This document shows positions 43,365 through 52,771 of a stretch of 64,000 nt of DNA, one piece after another. Positions within the stretch are counted from its first letter, which is position 1; each line of letters begins with the position of its first letter. The position numbers and the translations under genes were made by a program. The DNA comes from Pedobacter sp. Bi126. Its GTDB lineage: Bacteria > Bacteroidota > Bacteroidia > Sphingobacteriales > Sphingobacteriaceae. The stretch lies in assembly GCF_918698245.1 (NCBI RefSeq), contig NZ_CAKKMS010000002.1, positions 124,001 to 188,000 on the forward strand. The letters are read 5' to 3'. The notes below the pieces were generated by a model. It was not told the DNA's origin, did not search any database, and saw only the letters and a list, made by a program, of their open reading frames with translations.

Positions 43365-44954
43365 TTAGTGAACGCCATGCATCCATTTACGCAATATCGG
43401 ACTTATAGCAAACATAATTAAGCCTGCAACAATCGGAATAATGGTAAATATTAAGAAGAAAATCGAAATGGAGTATTCTGAACTTATTTTGTCGATTAGG
43501 CCGCCGGTAGTACCCGCTAACCAGTTACCAATCGCTGTACAGGTAAACCATACACCGAACATTAAACCTACCACTTTGGCCGGAGCTAATTTACTAACGT
43601 AGGATAATCCAACAGGCGAAACACATAATTCCCCAACAGTGTGGAAGAAGTAAGCGAAAATTAACCAAAACATACTTACCTGTGCAGATGTAGCACCTTT
43701 TGCAATATCCATACCTCCATAAGCCAATCCTGCAAAACCTATACCTACAAAAATTAAACCGAGTCCAAATTTTACAGGTCCGCTTGGGTTAAATTTAGTT
43801 TCCCATATTTTAGACACGAATGGTGCAAGGGAAACAATAAAGAATGAATTTAGAATCCCAAACCATGAAGCAGGAACTTCTGTGTTTAAAGCGGTAAATT
43901 CTTTTTCTACCTTCCAAATGGCTAATCCCCAGATAATAATGAAGCTTATTGCAGTAAAAATTATGGTGGCAGGATATTTTTTTGCGATTTTTGCCGCTAG
44001 GCTTAATAAAACAACGGTTACAGCAATAAGTGGGAAAATAGTAAGTATGGCATCAACCCATTTAAAAATTGTACTTGCATTTCCTGTTAAATTTCTAAGT
44101 GTGTAATCTTTAGCAAAAATTGTCATTGAGCCACCTGCCTGCTCAAACACCATCCAAAAGAAAATGGTGAAAATTGAAAATACAGCAACCACAGCTAAAC
44201 GTTGATTGCTTACTTTTTTTGGTAAAACTTCATCAGTTGGATCAATTACTTTTTCTGTTTTATTTACAGCAGCACCTAAAACACCAAATATTTTTTGTCC
44301 AAAGTAAAACTGAAGCATTCCAAAAAACATAAATACCCCCGCTAATCCAAAACCCCAATGCCAGCCCACTTTTTCGCCGATATAACCGCACATTAACATA
44401 CCTAAAAAGGCACCGGAGTTAATACCCATGTAAAAAATAGTGTAAGCAGCATCTTTTTTATCACTTGTAGATGGGTAGAGTTTTCCTACGATAGAAGAAA
44501 TATTTGGTTTGAATAATCCGTTTCCGGCAATTAATAAAAACAATCCCAGGTAGAAGAAATTGGTATTTGAACCTTCTAACGCCATTGATATGTGGCCAAT
44601 GGTCATAATTAAAGCGCCTACAATAACAGCTTTTCTGTATCCGGTCAATCGATCCGCAATTAAGCCGCCAATTATGGGAGTTAAATATACTAAACCTGTG
44701 TACCAGGCGTAGAGTTGTAAAGCCTCTGGCCTTGTCCAGTGCCAGCCACCTTTACTTATTTCACTTACTAAGAATAAAACAAGTAGTGATCTCATTCCAT
44801 AGTAACTAAATCTTTCCCACATTTCTGTGAAAAATAGCACAAAGAGGCCTACCGGGTGGCTAAATAATTTTTCTTTGGATACATTGTTACTGTCTAAGTG
44901 GAGATCTAGTTCCTTGCTATGGTCAATACTAATGGTTTCATTAGATGTTTGCAT
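43365..44954 (-). CDS. POT-family proton-dependent oligopeptide transporter
   Basis: The 529-residue paralogue of the neighbouring transporter has the signature TEMWERFSYYGMRSL near residue 45 and NGLFKPNISSIVGKLY near residue 145. The N-terminal cytoplasmic stretch is longer by about 20 residues. Substrates are probably di- and tripeptides. The pair probably arose by duplication, though their sequences differ clearly. Confidence 0.92.
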   Translation of the reverse strand: MQTSNETISIDHSKELDLHLDSNNVSKEKLFSHPVGLFVLFFTEMWERFSYYGMRSLLVLFLVSEISKGGWHWTRPEALQLYAWYTGLVYLTPIIGGLIADRLTGYRKAVIVGALIMTIGHISMALEGSNTNFFYLGLFLLIAGNGLFKPNISSIVGKLYPSTSDKKDAAYTIFYMGINSGAFLGMLMCGYIGEKVGWHWGFGLAGVFMFFGMLQFYFGQKIFGVLGAAVNKTEKVIDPTDEVLPKKVSNQRLAVVAVFSIFTIFFWMVFEQAGGSMTIFAKDYTLRNLTGNASTIFKWVDAILTIFPLIAVTVVLLSLAAKIAKKYPATIIFTAISFIIIWGLAIWKVEKEFTALNTEVPASWFGILNSFFIVSLAPFVSKIWETKFNPSGPVKFGLGLIFVGIGFAGLAYGGMDIAKGATSAQVSMFWLIFAYFFHTVGELCVSPVGLSYVSKLAPAKVVGLMFGVWFTCTAIGNWLAGTTGGLIDKISSEYSISIFFLIFTIIPIVAGLIMFAISPILRKWMHGVH

Positions 44955-45091
44955 AAAACATTTGTTGGTTTTAGTTTATGAATTCAGAATTTGTGTGTTG
45001 TTTAAGCCAGTTAAGCAGGGCGCAATATAGTCAGCGAATGCCAAACTCACAAATTTTTAAATGATGTGTTAGGTAAATGATTTGTTAAGAT

Positions 45092-45988
45092 TTAAAATTT
45101 TCTGATGGGTTTAACATTTTTTTTTGGGTCAGCATAAAGCTCATCAGTCGAATTCGGATCGTTGTGAAGTGTGATGTCTTCCTGCAGTTTTAGCCTTCCG
45201 CCAATGATTTTAAAGCCATCAAAAGTGCCGTCTGATCCATGATATTCAAAGGTATCTTTCATTTCCGGATTAAAGGATGCTAAATGGTCGAACACGATCA
45301 TGCCAGCTTTTAAATCCGTTTTTAAAGTCATCGCATTCGATTTGGCATATTCGAATATTATCCTGTTTTTTCCTTTTAGTTCTTTTCCGTCAAAAACCGG
45401 GGCACCAAAAGTGAGATTATCTTTATCGAAAGAAAGGATATCGATTACCTTTTTAGTGGTAAATGGTGTATTTCCTTTCCAGCCTAAAAGTACATAATAA
45501 GGCAATCGGTTTCCACTGGTTACCGAAACAATTTCATAATACCTGGCACCAAACCATTTTTGGTTATTGGTAATGCTGTTCGGATCGGCTAAATTGTCTG
45601 TCTGATCGATCAGGGGATAAAGTTTCAATGGACCACTTTTGGTATTCATTTGGATGGCGCCATAATAGCGGTAAGTACCGTCTTCGAGTAGCACGTACCA
45701 ACTCAAAACCCTAAAAGCCTGATCGGATGATTTAACTACTGATACATTTTTAAGCGAATCGAATGGATAAGAAAAAGAATTGGGGGCTTTTAAAGCCTCT
45801 ACCAAAGTTTTTACGAAATTTCCGTTTATTTCTATTTTTTGTGCATCGCTTTGAGCAGCAATAACCCTTGCCGATATTTTAATCAGTGTATCCTGAAAAA
45901 CATTTAATTGCTTTGGCGTTTGCTGTGCTTTTAAGGTAAAGCTTAGTGTTCCAAAGATTAAAAGGATATAAAATCTGATAAGTTTCAT
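45092..45988 (-). CDS. Secreted protein of unknown function (298 aa)
   Basis: The protein starts with a signal peptide (MKLIRFYILLIFGTLSFTLKAQ). The mature chain is beta-rich with SWYVLLEDGTYRYYGAI, PLIDQTDN, and KWFGARYYEIV. Homologues of unknown function are expected in Bacteroidota, but I cannot name a family. The ATG at 45988 is chosen because the upstream in-frame ATG at 46099 would extend into the thiolase gene. It lies 37 nt after the thiolase stop and may be co-transcribed with it. Confidence 0.7.
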   Translation of the reverse strand: MKLIRFYILLIFGTLSFTLKAQQTPKQLNVFQDTLIKISARVIAAQSDAQKIEINGNFVKTLVEALKAPNSFSYPFDSLKNVSVVKSSDQAFRVLSWYVLLEDGTYRYYGAIQMNTKSGPLKLYPLIDQTDNLADPNSITNNQKWFGARYYEIVSVTSGNRLPYYVLLGWKGNTPFTTKKVIDILSFDKDNLTFGAPVFDGKELKGKNRIIFEYAKSNAMTLKTDLKAGMIVFDHLASFNPEMKDTFEYHGSDGTFDGFKIIGGRLKLQEDITLHNDPNSTDELYADPKKNVKPIRKF

Positions 45989-46025
45989 ACAATCAAATGT
46001 GCAAAGATGCTGCAAAACCCAAAAA

Positions 46026-47201
46026 TTATAATTTCTCGATAACAAGAGCACTTGCGCCACCACCACCATTACAAATTCCGGCAACGCCGATTTTTCCATC
46101 GTTCTGTGCCAATACCGACAGTAAGGTAACTACAATTCTTGCGCCCGATGCACCAAGTGGGTGACCCAATGAAACGGCACCACCATTAACGTTAACCTGG
46201 CTGTCGTTTAGTTCTAAAAGTTGATTATTTGCAATGGAAACGACAGAAAAGGCTTCGTTAATTTCGAAAAAGTCAACATGCTTAATGTCGATATTGGCCT
46301 TGTGTAAAGCCAATGGAATTGCTTTTGAAGGTGCGGTTGTAAACCACTCCGGTGCTTGTTGTGCATCAGCATAGCCTAATATTTTGGCCAAAGGTGTTAA
46401 ACCTAGTTCTTTTGCCTTATCGGCACTCATTAAAACCAATGCCGCTGCGCCATCATTTAAGGTAGATGCATTTGCTGCAGTTACTGTTCCATCTTTTTTG
46501 AAAACAGGTTTTAATGAAGGTATTTTATCAAATTTAACTGCCGTTGGCTCATCATCGGTATCAACCAGGGTAATTTCACCTTTACGGTCTTTCACTTCTA
46601 CAGCTACAATTTCGCCAGCAAATTTGCCCGAAGTTTGTGCTGCCTGCGCTCTTTTGTACGATTCTATTGCAAAATTATCCTGCGCTTCGCGGCTGATGTT
46701 ACATTCAGTAGCGCAAAGTTCGGCGGCAGACCCCATATGATAATCGTTGTAAACATCCCATAGACCATCTTTTACCAGGCCATCTGTAATTTGTCCATGG
46801 CCTAAGCGATAGCCGTTTCTTGCCTTATCCAGGTAATAGGGAACATTACTCATGCTTTCCATGCCACCGGCTACAATAATTTCATTATCGCCATTAGCAA
46901 TACTTTGCGCTGCAAGCATAATTGCTTTTGTGCCCGAAGCGCATACTTTATTTATTGTAGTAGCAGGTAAATCTGGTAAACCTGCAAATTTTGCGGCTTG
47001 TGTAGCTGGTGCTTGCCCCAGGTTTGCAGATAAAACATTACCCATATATATTTCTTGGATCTGTTCTGGTTTTAAGCCAGCTTTTTCAATAGCAGCCTTA
47101 ATGGCAAAGCCACCAAGTTGAGTAGCAGAAAATTGAGCTAATGAGCCTCCAAAACTGCCAATAGGCGTTCGCACAGCTGATACAATTACAACTTCTTTCA
47201 T
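46026..47201 (-). CDS. Acetyl-CoA C-acetyltransferase (thiolase)
   Basis: The 391-residue thiolase has the nucleophilic Cys in NKVCASGTKAIM (about residue 89), GGMESMSNVPYY, the His in GGAVSLGHPLGASGAR and the second Cys in GICNGGGGAS. This is the biosynthetic-type size. It condenses or cleaves acetoacetyl-CoA, and with the CoA transferase at 13.6-15.0 kb it would complete acetoacetate metabolism. The secreted protein gene follows closely downstream. Confidence 0.94.
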   Translation of the reverse strand: MKEVVIVSAVRTPIGSFGGSLAQFSATQLGGFAIKAAIEKAGLKPEQIQEIYMGNVLSANLGQAPATQAAKFAGLPDLPATTINKVCASGTKAIMLAAQSIANGDNEIIVAGGMESMSNVPYYLDKARNGYRLGHGQITDGLVKDGLWDVYNDYHMGSAAELCATECNISREAQDNFAIESYKRAQAAQTSGKFAGEIVAVEVKDRKGEITLVDTDDEPTAVKFDKIPSLKPVFKKDGTVTAANASTLNDGAAALVLMSADKAKELGLTPLAKILGYADAQQAPEWFTTAPSKAIPLALHKANIDIKHVDFFEINEAFSVVSIANNQLLELNDSQVNVNGGAVSLGHPLGASGARIVVTLLSVLAQNDGKIGVAGICNGGGGASALVIEKL

Positions 47202-47345
47202 GTAAACTAAATTTTATGAATTTTTGGTTAGGCCGCTAAGTTAGTCAAACCTCGTAGGTTTCCAAAACCTGCGAGTTTTAAAATAACGTTTAGAAAATGA
47301 TTTTAGCCTATTTGAAAATAATAAGTTTTAATAGATTTTTGAAAA

Positions 47346-47533
47346 GGTGCTGCAGTGATACTTAGGAGAGTTCAGTCCTGCTGTTCGCTTTATCCCGATG
47401 AAACCTCTGAAACAAGCAAGCATGTGAAAAAACAATAAATAACAATGCTTAAATCGGGATGCTCACTGCCATCAGGTTTAATTAACTGGGGCTGGTGGTT
47501 CTTTGGCTGAGTTGTCTTTCTGGCGTCGATTAC
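47346..47533. repeat. Intergenic repeat, copy A
   Basis: It shares with copy B (47597-47733) the words TTCAGTCCTGCTGTTCGCT, TGCCATCAGGTTTAATTAACT, GGGCTGGTGGTTCTTTGGCT and GTCGATTA in the same order. Internal arms TATCCCGAT and ATCGGGAT also occur in the 4678-5086 element. Confidence 0.7.
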
Positions 47534-47596
47534 CCCCTCCGGGTTTAAGGGGAGCATAGGGGCGGGGTGGTTAAGTAATATGAATTTATTCGGAAA

Positions 47597-47733
47597 GACG
47601 CTGCAGTAGTGCTTGGGTTTGTTCAGTCCTGCTGTTCGCTGTAGCCCTCATACTTCGGGGCTGTCGCTGCCATCAGGTTTAATTAACTTGGGCTGGTGGT
47701 TCTTTGGCTAGGTAGTCTTTCTGCCGTCGATTA
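47597..47733. repeat. Intergenic repeat, copy B
   Basis: This is a shorter second copy of the 47346-47533 element. The variable internal hairpin is different (TAGCCCTCATACTTCGGGGCT), while the flanks are conserved. That pattern suggests a structured RNA or DNA element with conserved ends. Confidence 0.7.
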
Positions 47734-47987
47734 TGCCACTCTTTGTTTTAGGAGGGGTGTCCCTGGGGCGGTTGGCTAGCGTTAGGGATTGTAAGGGTTC
47801 AGTACCGATCCTTCATCGGTACCGGAGCGAAGCGCAGCCCTGAAAAGCCCGACCCTTTCCCGTTTTTCACGGGATTGGGAACGCCCAATTCAGTTAAGAG
47901 TTGGCAGTTAGCAATTAACAGTTGGTTCTTGTAGACTTCCGAAGCTTGCTGATGCCCTGAGCCCTGAAAACTTCGGAAGTCTTGCTT

Positions 47988-48155
47988 TTATTCTTCTTTT
48001 GCTTTTCCCTTTTTTCTCGATTTTATAGCCTGTGTAAGTAAAAATTCAATCTGCCCGTTCGTACTTCTAAACTCATCGGCAGCCCAGGTTTCTACTTCTT
48101 TTAATAAAGTAGGACTAATTCTTAATACAAAAGCTTTTTTATCTTTCTCCGCCAT
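47988..48155 (-). CDS. Small ribbon-helix-helix (Arc-like) DNA-binding protein, 55 aa
   Basis: The 55-residue protein has a strand KAFVLRIS, helix PTLLKEVETWAADEF and helix TNGQIEFLLTQAIKSR, the layout of ribbon-helix-helix repressors, with a basic tail KKGKAKEE. It likely binds DNA as a dimer. Its ATG at 48155 lies 2 nt after the stop of the membrane protein gene upstream, so it is the third gene of an operon with the SPFH protein. Confidence 0.75.
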   Translation of the reverse strand: MAEKDKKAFVLRISPTLLKEVETWAADEFRSTNGQIEFLLTQAIKSRKKGKAKEE

Positions 48156-48157
48156 TC

Positions 48158-48679
48158 TTATTGTATTGCTTGTATATTATACCTCGTTTTTAAATTAATA
48201 AGGAACATTTCGAGTTCTTCTATCTCATTTGAGCTGAACAGGAGCTTTTTGCCGTTTTTAAATTCAATCTGTAAACCTTTATCTTTATCGTTTAGGATAT
48301 AAGCCTTGTCGTTAAATTTAAACCAAAGCCTGCTTCGAACACCAAATCCGCCATAATCTCCTAAAGCATTGTATTTATTAATGTAAACTTTCTCTATGTT
48401 GGCCCAACTCAATAGCTTCAGCTTGGTTTGAAATGGAAAATACTTGTAAGAAATACCTTCAGTGCCGACCTGCAAGATCATTTTATTTTTTTGAAGCAGG
48501 TAAATAATAGCAAAAGGAAGGAGAATGGCCCAAAATGGGGCAAAATAAGTAGCTTCTAAGGTTTCAAAGCTCATTCCACCTTTATCAAAAAGCACAATAC
48601 TGACGACCATAACAACATCAATAGCCAATAAAATATAAAGCCACCAAAGTTTTAAGCTTTGTTTTTCCTCAAATTCCAT
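48158..48679 (-). CDS. Membrane protein with PH-like C-terminal region
   Basis: The 173-residue protein has two membrane segments (about 11-30 and 48-65) and a cytoplasmic part with beta-rich sequence (about 70-150; LSWANIEKVYINK and GLQIEFKNGKKLLFSS) that resembles bacterial PH-like domains. It lies between the SPFH gene (5 nt upstream) and the small ribbon-helix-helix gene. The function is unknown; it may be a membrane partner of the SPFH protein. Confidence 0.6.
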   Translation of the reverse strand: MEFEEKQSLKLWWLYILLAIDVVMVVSIVLFDKGGMSFETLEATYFAPFWAILLPFAIIYLLQKNKMILQVGTEGISYKYFPFQTKLKLLSWANIEKVYINKYNALGDYGGFGVRSRLWFKFNDKAYILNDKDKGLQIEFKNGKKLLFSSNEIEELEMFLINLKTRYNIQAIQ

Positions 48680-48684
48680 TGTGC

Positions 48685-49542
48685 CTAATTATATAATGTT
48701 CCGGTGTTTACCACGGGCTGTACATGGCGATCGCCGCAAAGTACAACCAGTAAATTGCTTACCATAGCTGCTTTACGCTCTTCATCCAGCTCAACAATCC
48801 CTTTTTGTGATAATTTCTCTAAAGCCATCTCTACCATGCCTACCGCACCTTCTACTATTAATTTACGGGCCGCTATAACTGCTGTGGCCTGCTGACGCTG
48901 TAACATGGCACTGGCAATTTCTGGTGCATAAGCCAAATGCGAAATTCTGGCTTCTAAAACTTCAATGCCCGCTCTCGATAAACGTTCGTTCAGTTCGTTT
49001 TCTAAAAGCTCGCTTACTTTATCTGCACCATCTTTTAAGGTAATGGTGGTTTCTTCACCTTCGGAATGATCATAAGGGAAAATGTTCGCCAAATGCCTTA
49101 CAGCAGCTTCACTTTGAATGTTTACATATTGCATGTAGTTTTCTACAGAGAAAACGGCTTTGGCCGTTTCGTTTACTTTCCAAACCACCACAGCAGCAAT
49201 TTCGATCGGGTTGCCAAGTTTGTCGTTAACCTTTAACTGCTGCCCGTTTAAATTGTTTGCTTTTAACGATAAACGTCTTTTAGCGGTTAGCGGATTTACC
49301 CAGAAAAATCCATCGGCTTTTACCGTTCCAATATATTTTCCGAAAAGGGTGAGCACCATTGATTGATTGGGATTGATGATTAAAAAGCCCGGGAATATTA
49401 AAAATATATCTATGGCCAGTAAAATCCCTCCCCAGAGAAAAATTTCTGAAACAAAACAGAAAATAGAAGCGCCCAGCAATGCAATGCATAGTGCGAATGT
49501 TAGATAGCCCGATGGCGGATTAATAATTTTTTCTTGATACAT
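48685..49542 (-). CDS. SPFH-domain membrane protein (stomatin/prohibitin-like)
   Basis: The 285-residue protein has two N-terminal membrane segments (about 14-55), then the SPFH domain (about 60-230) with [34 protein letters not shown] and the helix [19 protein letters not shown]. Such proteins oligomerise on membranes and help to organise microdomains or protease complexes. The ATG at 49542 is chosen over one at 49599. It is first in the operon with the PH-like and ribbon-helix-helix genes. Confidence 0.88.
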   Translation of the reverse strand: MYQEKIINPPSGYLTFALCIALLGASIFCFVSEIFLWGGILLAIDIFLIFPGFLIINPNQSMVLTLFGKYIGTVKADGFFWVNPLTAKRRLSLKANNLNGQQLKVNDKLGNPIEIAAVVVWKVNETAKAVFSVENYMQYVNIQSEAAVRHLANIFPYDHSEGEETTITLKDGADKVSELLENELNERLSRAGIEVLEARISHLAYAPEIASAMLQRQQATAVIAARKLIVEGAVGMVEMALEKLSQKGIVELDEERKAAMVSNLLVVLCGDRHVQPVVNTGTLYN

Positions 49543-49630
49543 AATTGATATTAATTTGATATCATAAAGTAAAATATAAAATCTGGTAATTGCAAACAAA
49601 ACCTGTAAAATGTATATTAGATAAAAATGC

Positions 49631-49638
49631 TATTTTTG
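49631..49638 (+). promoter_or_regulatory. Candidate -7 element of the 7TM-HD gene
   Basis: TATTTTTG matches TAnnTTTG, 22 nt upstream of the TTG start. No good -33 element was seen. Confidence 0.35.
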
Positions 49639-49660
49639 ACAATACAATAATTACATCGTT

Positions 49661-51739
49661 TTGGCTAAAATCAAGAGAAATTCACACAAAATCCTTTACC
49701 GGAAGTATTCATCAAACCTAAAATATGTGATGATGATATTTACCGTTTTCATTATTACGTTATTCCTGCCCAAACAGCCCCGGTTTAGGTATGAGTTTGA
49801 AAAAAATGCAGTATGGAAAAACAAGGACCTGATTTCTCCCTTCAGTTTTGCTATTTTAAAAACCAACCCGCAGGTTAGTGCCGATAAAAAGAATGCGCTA
49901 AAAGATATTTTGCCTGTTTACCAATTTGATAGGGGCATTACAGCAAATGCTTTAGAGGAGTTTGCCAACGAGTTTGATGTGAAATGGAAATCTAAGCAAC
50001 TTAACGAAAAAGACAAGGACGCATATAAAAGCGCTTCCTATAAATTGCTGCAGAACATTTACGAGAAAGGGATTATTGGTTTAAATGTGAAACATCAGGC
50101 AGGAGGGAAGAACTATGACTTTTCTTTACTTGAAAACAATGTTGCCCAGAAAAAGAATACACAGGATGTTTTTACTGCAGAATCGGCCTTGAAGTTTTTT
50201 AAAGATAATTTTAAAGCCCCCAATCAGGTAATGGGCGATCTGGTTGCAAACCTCGCCATTGATCATATTACCCCGAACATTGTATTCGATGAGCGGTTAA
50301 CCCAAACCATACAGGACAATACGGTTAACAATATCTCTACTACAAAGGGTATGGTGCAAAAGGGAGAGCTTATTGTAGCGAAGAATGATGTTATTGATGA
50401 AGAAATTTATCAGAAACTGGAATCTTATAAAGCAACTTACGATGCACAAAGCAAAACAATAGGGAGCAGGGCATTGGTTTATTTGGGGCAGGTAATATTG
50501 GTTGGCTTCATACTCGCTATTTTAATGTCGTTCCTTTTTCTTTTCCGGAAGGATATTTTTGCCGATAACCGCCAGCTTTCCTTGATCCTGATTGTTACCA
50601 CGGGAATGTTACTGGCATTAACCTGGGCCATTAAAATGGAAATTCCAAGTTTGTACTACATTCCGTTCTGTGTGGTGCCCATTATTATTAGGATCCTGTT
50701 CGATACCCGTTTGGCACTTTACCTCCATATGCTGGTGATTTTAATTGCTGGTTTTTTTGTGGCCAATAGTTTCGAGTTTGTGTTTTATCAGGTTACTGCG
50801 GGCATGGTTGCCATATTCAGTATTAAAAACTTTGTTAAGCGCGAAAGATTCCTGGTTTCGGCCTTATTTATTCTTCTGGCTTATTTTGTTTCTTTTATAG
50901 GTATTGCCCTGCTTCGTGAAGGTTCTTTCCGTGAAATAGAATGGATGAATTTTATTCCTTTTGTTTTTAGTGTACTTTTATCTCTGTTAGCTTACCCTTT
51001 AATTTACCTGTTCGAACGTATTTTTGGTATCACATCAGATGTGGCCTTAATTGAGCTCACCAATACGAATAATAAATTGTTAAGGGAGCTTGCCTTTAAA
51101 GCGCCCGGAACGTTTCAGCACTCTTTACAGGTGGCAAACCTTGCAGAGGCCGCTATATTTAAAATAGGGGGCAATTCGGTGCTGGTAAGGGCAGGAGCCT
51201 TATATCATGATATTGGTAAGGTAGACAATCCACAATATTTTATCGAGAACCAGAATACCGCTGTTAGTCCGCACGATAAACTGCCATATGAACAAAGTGC
51301 ACAGATTATTATTCAGCATGTGCATAAAGGAATTGAGATTTTGAGGAAGAACCAGATTCCTGAAGCGATTATCGATTTTATCAGAACGCACCACGGCAAT
51401 ACCCGGGTTGATTATTTTTATCAGTCTTTTTTGAAAAATACGCCTGAAAAATTTGTCGACGAAAACATTTTCCGCTACCCCGGACCAATACCTTTTAGCA
51501 AAGAAACTGGTGTGTTAATGCTCGCCGATTCGGTCGAAGCTGCCTCTAGAAGTCTGAAAAATCCCGATGCTCAGAACATAAATGACATCGTTGAACGGAT
51601 AATTAACTACAAATTGGAGCAAAATCAGTTAGATGACTGCGATTTAACGTTAAAAGATATTGAGACTATCAAATTGATATTCAAGACGATGCTTATGAGC
51701 ATCTATCATGTGCGTATAGATTATCAACAAATTTTGTAA
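49661..51739 (+). CDS. 7TM-HD phosphohydrolase (PgpH-like, c-di-AMP phosphodiesterase family)
   Basis: The 692-residue protein has a first membrane segment (about 22-42), a large extracytoplasmic 7TMR-HD domain (about 45-265), seven membrane segments (about 275-475), and a C-terminal HD domain with the His in GTFQHSLQVANLAE and HDIG in ALYHDIGKVDN. PgpH-type proteins hydrolyse the second messenger c-di-AMP. The start is TTG at 49661; the next in-frame ATG lies inside the first membrane segment. The gene is followed by tRNA genes on the same strand. Confidence 0.9.
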   Translation: MAKIKRNSHKILYRKYSSNLKYVMMIFTVFIITLFLPKQPRFRYEFEKNAVWKNKDLISPFSFAILKTNPQVSADKKNALKDILPVYQFDRGITANALEEFANEFDVKWKSKQLNEKDKDAYKSASYKLLQNIYEKGIIGLNVKHQAGGKNYDFSLLENNVAQKKNTQDVFTAESALKFFKDNFKAPNQVMGDLVANLAIDHITPNIVFDERLTQTIQDNTVNNISTTKGMVQKGELIVAKNDVIDEEIYQKLESYKATYDAQSKTIGSRALVYLGQVILVGFILAILMSFLFLFRKDIFADNRQLSLILIVTTGMLLALTWAIKMEIPSLYYIPFCVVPIIIRILFDTRLALYLHMLVILIAGFFVANSFEFVFYQVTAGMVAIFSIKNFVKRERFLVSALFILLAYFVSFIGIALLREGSFREIEWMNFIPFVFSVLLSLLAYPLIYLFERIFGITSDVALIELTNTNNKLLRELAFKAPGTFQHSLQVANLAEAAIFKIGGNSVLVRAGALYHDIGKVDNPQYFIENQNTAVSPHDKLPYEQSAQIIIQHVHKGIEILRKNQIPEAIIDFIRTHHGNTRVDYFYQSFLKNTPEKFVDENIFRYPGPIPFSKETGVLMLADSVEAASRSLKNPDAQNINDIVERIINYKLEQNQLDDCDLTLKDIETIKLIFKTMLMSIYHVRIDYQQIL

Positions 51740-51745
51740 TTTTTT

Positions 51746-51775
51746 TTTGTTGGATAACTTGTTTTACTATATTTG
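51746..51775 (+). promoter_or_regulatory. Promoter of the tRNA cluster
   Basis: TTTG (51746-51749) is followed after 18 nt by TATATTTG (51768-51775), a strong Bacteroidota promoter 44 nt upstream of the tRNA-Ser. Confidence 0.6.
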
Positions 51776-51819
51776 CAGACCTCAAAACAACGCCGGTAGG
51801 GCGGAAAATAGAGGATAAA

Positions 51820-51907
<88 letters not shown>

Positions 51908-52006
51908 AGAAAATAAAAATTTGCAAAAATAAATGGAATTATCAATTTAAAACCGTTTCTTTGCAATCCCTTCGAAAAAGGGAAATAAAAAAGAAGATAC
52001 CAAGTT

Positions 52007-52080
52007 CGGGATGTAGCGTAGCCCGGTATCGCGCCTGCTTTGGGAGCAGGAGGTCGTAGGTTCGAATCCTGCCATCCCGA
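52007..52080 (+). tRNA. tRNA-Pro (anticodon UGG), copy 1
   Basis: The 74-nt tRNA has acceptor CGGGATG/CATCCCG, anticodon stem CCTGC/GCAGG with loop TTTGGGA (anticodon TGG), and T-loop GGTTCGAATCC. It is identical to copy 2. Confidence 0.95.
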
Positions 52081-52130
52081 CAAAAAGTTGATCCACTTTT
52101 AAAATAGGATTAAAAGATCGATACCAAGTT

Positions 52131-52204
52131 CGGGATGTAGCGTAGCCCGGTATCGCGCCTGCTTTGGGAGCAGGAGGTCGTAGGTTCGAATCCTGCCATC
52201 CCGA
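52131..52204 (+). tRNA. tRNA-Pro (anticodon UGG), copy 2
   Basis: This is an identical copy of the 52007-52080 tRNA. The identity extends 11 nt upstream and 1 nt downstream (86 nt in total), so it is a direct duplication. Confidence 0.95.
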
Positions 52205-52217
52205 CTATAAAACAGAG

Positions 52218-52250
52218 AGCCTTTAGATCGTTAGATTTAAAGGCTTTTTT
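52218..52250 (+). terminator. Rho-independent terminator of the tRNA cluster
   Basis: AGCCTTTA/TAAAGGCT with a 12-nt loop is followed by a T-run, 14 nt past the last tRNA. Confidence 0.85.
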
Positions 52251-52771
52251 GTGCACGCACGGCATGTGCGCAAACGGAGATCAAGCGGAAAAGGGATCAA
52301 GCGGAAAAGGGATCAAGCGGAAAAGTTGGGGATCAAGCGGAAAAGTTGGGGGGAATTAAATAATTTCTTTCTTTTGTAGTTTACAACAATTACGAATCCC
52401 CTTGAATCAAGCCGAACAGACCCTTATCAGTTTTTTTCCTAACTATAAATAGTTATCGTACCCTTCGGGCTCCCTTATTTAAATACATTCATTATACATT
52501 TTTAGACAAACCAACTAACGAATTAGGTTTTTTGGCGGTAATTTTGGATTAGATGCATTGCACCTTTTAATAATATAGGCTATCGGCATCAGTGATATAT
52601 ATATCATTAGGTTTTTTATTTCTTTAATCTCAACATTATAACCAATGAAAAAGACTAAAATTAGCAATCTCATCGCTGTAGTCTATCTGGGAACAAATTT
52701 GCGTTCTCAGCAAATGACAAAAACATTAATACACAATCGGTATCTATCGTTGTTTTTTTGCGCTGCCAGCT
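52251..52771. other. 520-bp gap between the tRNAs and the HTH gene
   Basis: The gap holds the short tandem repeat at 52279-52350 and AT-rich sequence. A 45-codon frame at 52645-52782 overlaps the HTH gene and is not supported. Confidence 0.5.
52279..52350. repeat. Four direct repeats of GATCAAGCGGAAAAG
   Basis: Perfect 15-nt units start at 52279, 52295, 52311 and 52331, so the spacings are 16, 16 and 20 nt. The last two units are followed by TTGGG. It is noncoding and lies just downstream of the tRNA cluster. Confidence 0.8.

Larger units (their letters stand above)
47202..47987. other. 790-bp gap with two tandem repeat copies
   Basis: The gap has no coding frame of interest. Two diverged copies of one element (47346-47533, 47597-47733) fill most of it, followed by GC-richer sequence. 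Confidence 0.5.

Noticed and set aside
52279..52350. CRISPR array
   Set aside because: The units are only 15 nt with spacers of 1-5 nt, and no cas genes are in the window.
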